A stretch of 64,000 nucleotides of DNA, taken from Segatella copri. GTDB taxonomy: Bacteria; Bacteroidota; Bacteroidia; Bacteroidales; Bacteroidaceae. The translations under genes and the position numbers were made by a program. The stretch's first letter is position 1; each line of letters opens with the position of its first letter. Below, piece by piece: positions 62,720 to 64,000 of this stretch. The notes beneath the pieces were generated by a model. That model searched no databases. It was not told the origin of the DNA and saw nothing but the letters and a program-made list of their open reading frames with translations. The stretch spans positions 1-64,000 of the forward strand of contig NZ_NMPZ01000004.1 of assembly GCF_002224675.1 (NCBI RefSeq). Direction: 5' to 3'.

Positions 62720-62923
62720 TTACTTTCTGAAGTTCTGTAAATTTTTCGTAATTACTCTTGAAGCCTTAATGTAATTATCGACCTCATTTCCTTGAATGGT
62801 TACAAATTCGCCATTATATCTTAAATCAGGTCCATTAAAATAATATTGTATATACCAACCATCTTCTGTGACATTAAGTTCACCACCTGATGCTAAAGGT
62901 TCTGTATATTTTGCTTTATTCAT
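62720..62923 (-). CDS. hypothetical 67-residue protein
   Basis: A 67-residue acidic protein with a beta-rich middle (GGELNVTEDGWYIQYYFNG) and no recognised family. A -7 box TATATTTG (62943-62950, minus strand) lies 20 bp upstream. After the stop the next frame continues sensibly (TELQKVIPEGGEFTTKG), which suggests that a one-base shift near 62,735 may have cut a longer protein. Confidence 0.45.
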   Translation of the reverse strand: MNKAKYTEPLASGGELNVTEDGWYIQYYFNGPDLRYNGEFVTIQGNEVDNYIKASRVITKNLQNFRK

Positions 62924-63044
62924 AACTTCTATTGTTTTTGTGCAAATATACTATTTTAAATCTAAATATTTGCATAAAACACAATAAAAACGACTTTTTA
63001 AACATAAAAAAGTGTATTTTGGTACTATTATTGATTTTTTTTCT

Positions 63045-63052
63045 TATCTTTG
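63045..63052 (+). promoter_or_regulatory. candidate promoter of the XRE regulator
   Basis: TATCTTTG at 63045-63052 matches TAnnTTTG, with TTTG at 63018-63021 (spacer 23 bp, slightly long). The gene starts 25 bp later at 63078. Confidence 0.45.
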
Positions 63053-63077
63053 TGGCATATTTAAGAAATAGAAAATT

Positions 63078-63302
63078 ATGGGGAAGACGACAAGGTTGAA
63101 TCGTTTGAAAGTCGTGTTGGCTGAAAGACAACGGACAAACAAATGGCTAGCTGAAAAATTGGATAAAGATCCAGCTACTGTGTCTAAGTGGTGTACCAAT
63201 CGGGCACAGCCGGGATTGGAGACTTTGTACCAGATTGCTTCATGTCTTGATGTTGATGTGACAGCTCTGCTTGTACCAAATAAAGAGGAGAATAATATGT
63301 AG
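63078..63302 (+). CDS. XRE-family helix-turn-helix regulator
   Basis: A 74-residue Cro/CI-type DNA-binding protein with the HTH at residues about 15-50 (TNKWLAEKLDKDPATVSKW) and a short tail. In Bacteroidales, small XRE regulators commonly precede restriction-modification genes, and the next gene on this strand fits that. It would control timing of the restriction system. Confidence 0.8.
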   Translation: MGKTTRLNRLKVVLAERQRTNKWLAEKLDKDPATVSKWCTNRAQPGLETLYQIASCLDVDVTALLVPNKEENNM

Positions 63303-63424
63303 TGACTAACTTTCCAAGTGCCATTTTTATAAAGTTAGCCATCATCTCTTACCAATACTAGGTGAAAGTGAAGATGGACCAACATGGATATGGCTATATG
63401 GAATAAAATGATTATTTTTGCATT

Positions 63425-64000
63425 ATGGCAAATTCAGAAAACAATATAGGCTCCCAGAACGAGATTGTTCTTGGCGAGAACGAAATGGTGTGTTCGCTCA
63501 CTAATCGTGTGGTGAAAGCCACAGAAAAAGAAATGACTTTGCAGTCGATGATTGCAATGATGACGGAAGAGTATGGTTTCGCTTCTGAGGATATGGAGCG
63601 TGACTATAAGGTGAAGTATGAGGATGTTGATACTGGTAAAAACAAAACTCAAAAAGTGGATTTGGCCATCTTTAATGCTGGTCGTGCCCATGATGAAGAT
63701 GAGCTAATCCGCTTTATCATTGTAGCAAAAGATGCCAAAGTGAAGCCAACCGATAAAAAGGCTGGTGTTGAGGCTACAACAGAAAATATTCTGAGTACTA
63801 CAGATTGCGAGTTCGCCTGTTGGACAAACGGTGAAGACCTGCAATATGTACATGCCTTTGAAGATGATTTCGGACAGGTGACCTGTGAGCCAATTTCTGA
63901 TTTTCCTGCCGAGGGACAGACACTTGAAGACCTTGAAAAACAGGGAGAAAGAGCTGTGCCACGTAAACCTGCCAATGAATCGCTTGTCAAGACCTTTAAG
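63425..64000 (+). CDS. start of a restriction-modification protein (partial)
   Basis: The frame from ATG 63425 is open to the window edge (192 codons). The N-terminal region has a restriction-endonuclease-like core (KVDLAIFNAGRAHDEDELI, RFIIVAKDAKVKPTDK), like the HsdR_N/PD-(D/E)XK domain that heads many type I or methylase-fused restriction proteins of Bacteroidales. The catalytic part lies outside the window. The assignment rests on this segment and on the upstream XRE gene. Confidence 0.6.
   Translation, partial: MANSENNIGSQNEIVLGENEMVCSLTNRVVKATEKEMTLQSMIAMMTEEYGFASEDMERDYKVKYEDVDTGKNKTQKVDLAIFNAGRAHDEDELIRFIIVAKDAKVKPTDKKAGVEATTENILSTTDCEFACWTNGEDLQYVHAFEDDFGQVTCEPISDFPAEGQTLEDLEKQGERAVPRKPANESLVKTFK

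Noticed and set aside
1-64000. Search by eye for tRNA, rRNA and CRISPR arrays.
   Set aside because: No cloverleaf with a GGTTCGA-type T arm, no rRNA-like segments and no regularly spaced direct repeats of 24-40 bp were seen. A computed search would be more sensitive.

Overview
The window looks like a chromosome of the order Bacteroidales, probably Prevotellaceae (Prevotella/Segatella). The grounds are Bacteroidetes-type promoters (-7 box TAnnTTTG, often with TTTG or TTG about 20 bp upstream), tet(Q), the rteA/rteB/rteC regulators, an IntDOT-type integrase and families such as DUF4468 and DUF3408. No rRNA or tRNA genes and no CRISPR array were seen. The genus is inferred, not demonstrated.

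Bases 1 to about 50,300 read as one end of a CTnDOT-like integrative conjugative element (ICE). From left to right it holds: small ORFs plus pcfK and pcfJ (+); a traA-side cluster (-) of a ParA-type ATPase, two DUF3408 proteins and two smaller proteins; a long divergent intergenic region that is the best oriT candidate; mobA-mobB-mobC (+); a small antitoxin/GNAT-toxin pair; rteC; rteB-rteA; then an 11-kb mosaic block separating rteA from tetQ. That block contains a truncated KAP NTPase, a DUF4143 ATPase, a second rteC, a RibD/DHFR-like gene, broken macA/macB and histidine kinase genes, and an intact RND efflux operon immediately downstream of tetQ. Left of nothing else, tetQ abuts a fragment of a type VI secretion operon (clpV, tssB, and tssC cut short), headed by a NusG/UpxY-like antiterminator with a one-base frameshift. 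Next come a large N-6 methylase/SNF2 helicase gene interrupted by a 2,481-bp group II intron, a DUF1896 gene, topB, a DUF3945 protein, small helix-turn-helix excisionase-like genes and the integrase. Repeats at 50,040-50,300 probably mark the ICE end.

Bases 50,300-64,000 read as a chromosomal accessory island rich in defence-like genes: a DUF262 / DUF262-DUF1524 (GmrSD-like) operon, a WYL regulator with an RlaP-like nucleotidyltransferase, a secreted DUF4468 protein, two tiny paralogous membrane proteins, a DUF2130 protein, a predicted PUA/EVE-like plus HNH protein, a stand-alone McrB-N-like protein, and an XRE regulator ahead of the start of a restriction-modification gene.

The most interesting signals are as follows. 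First, an inverted repeat (consensus GCARTCWATYTGC) lies exactly 12 bp upstream of the -7 box of three separate transcription units, one of which encodes the WYL regulator itself, so the sequence suggests a WYL-controlled regulon. Second, two of these units carry a short leader hairpin (three copies in all) with a compensatory base-pair change. Third, a complete RND pump sits directly behind tetQ, where rteA normally lies. Fourth, a type VI secretion operon fragment is joined to a NusG paralogue and cut by the tetQ segment.
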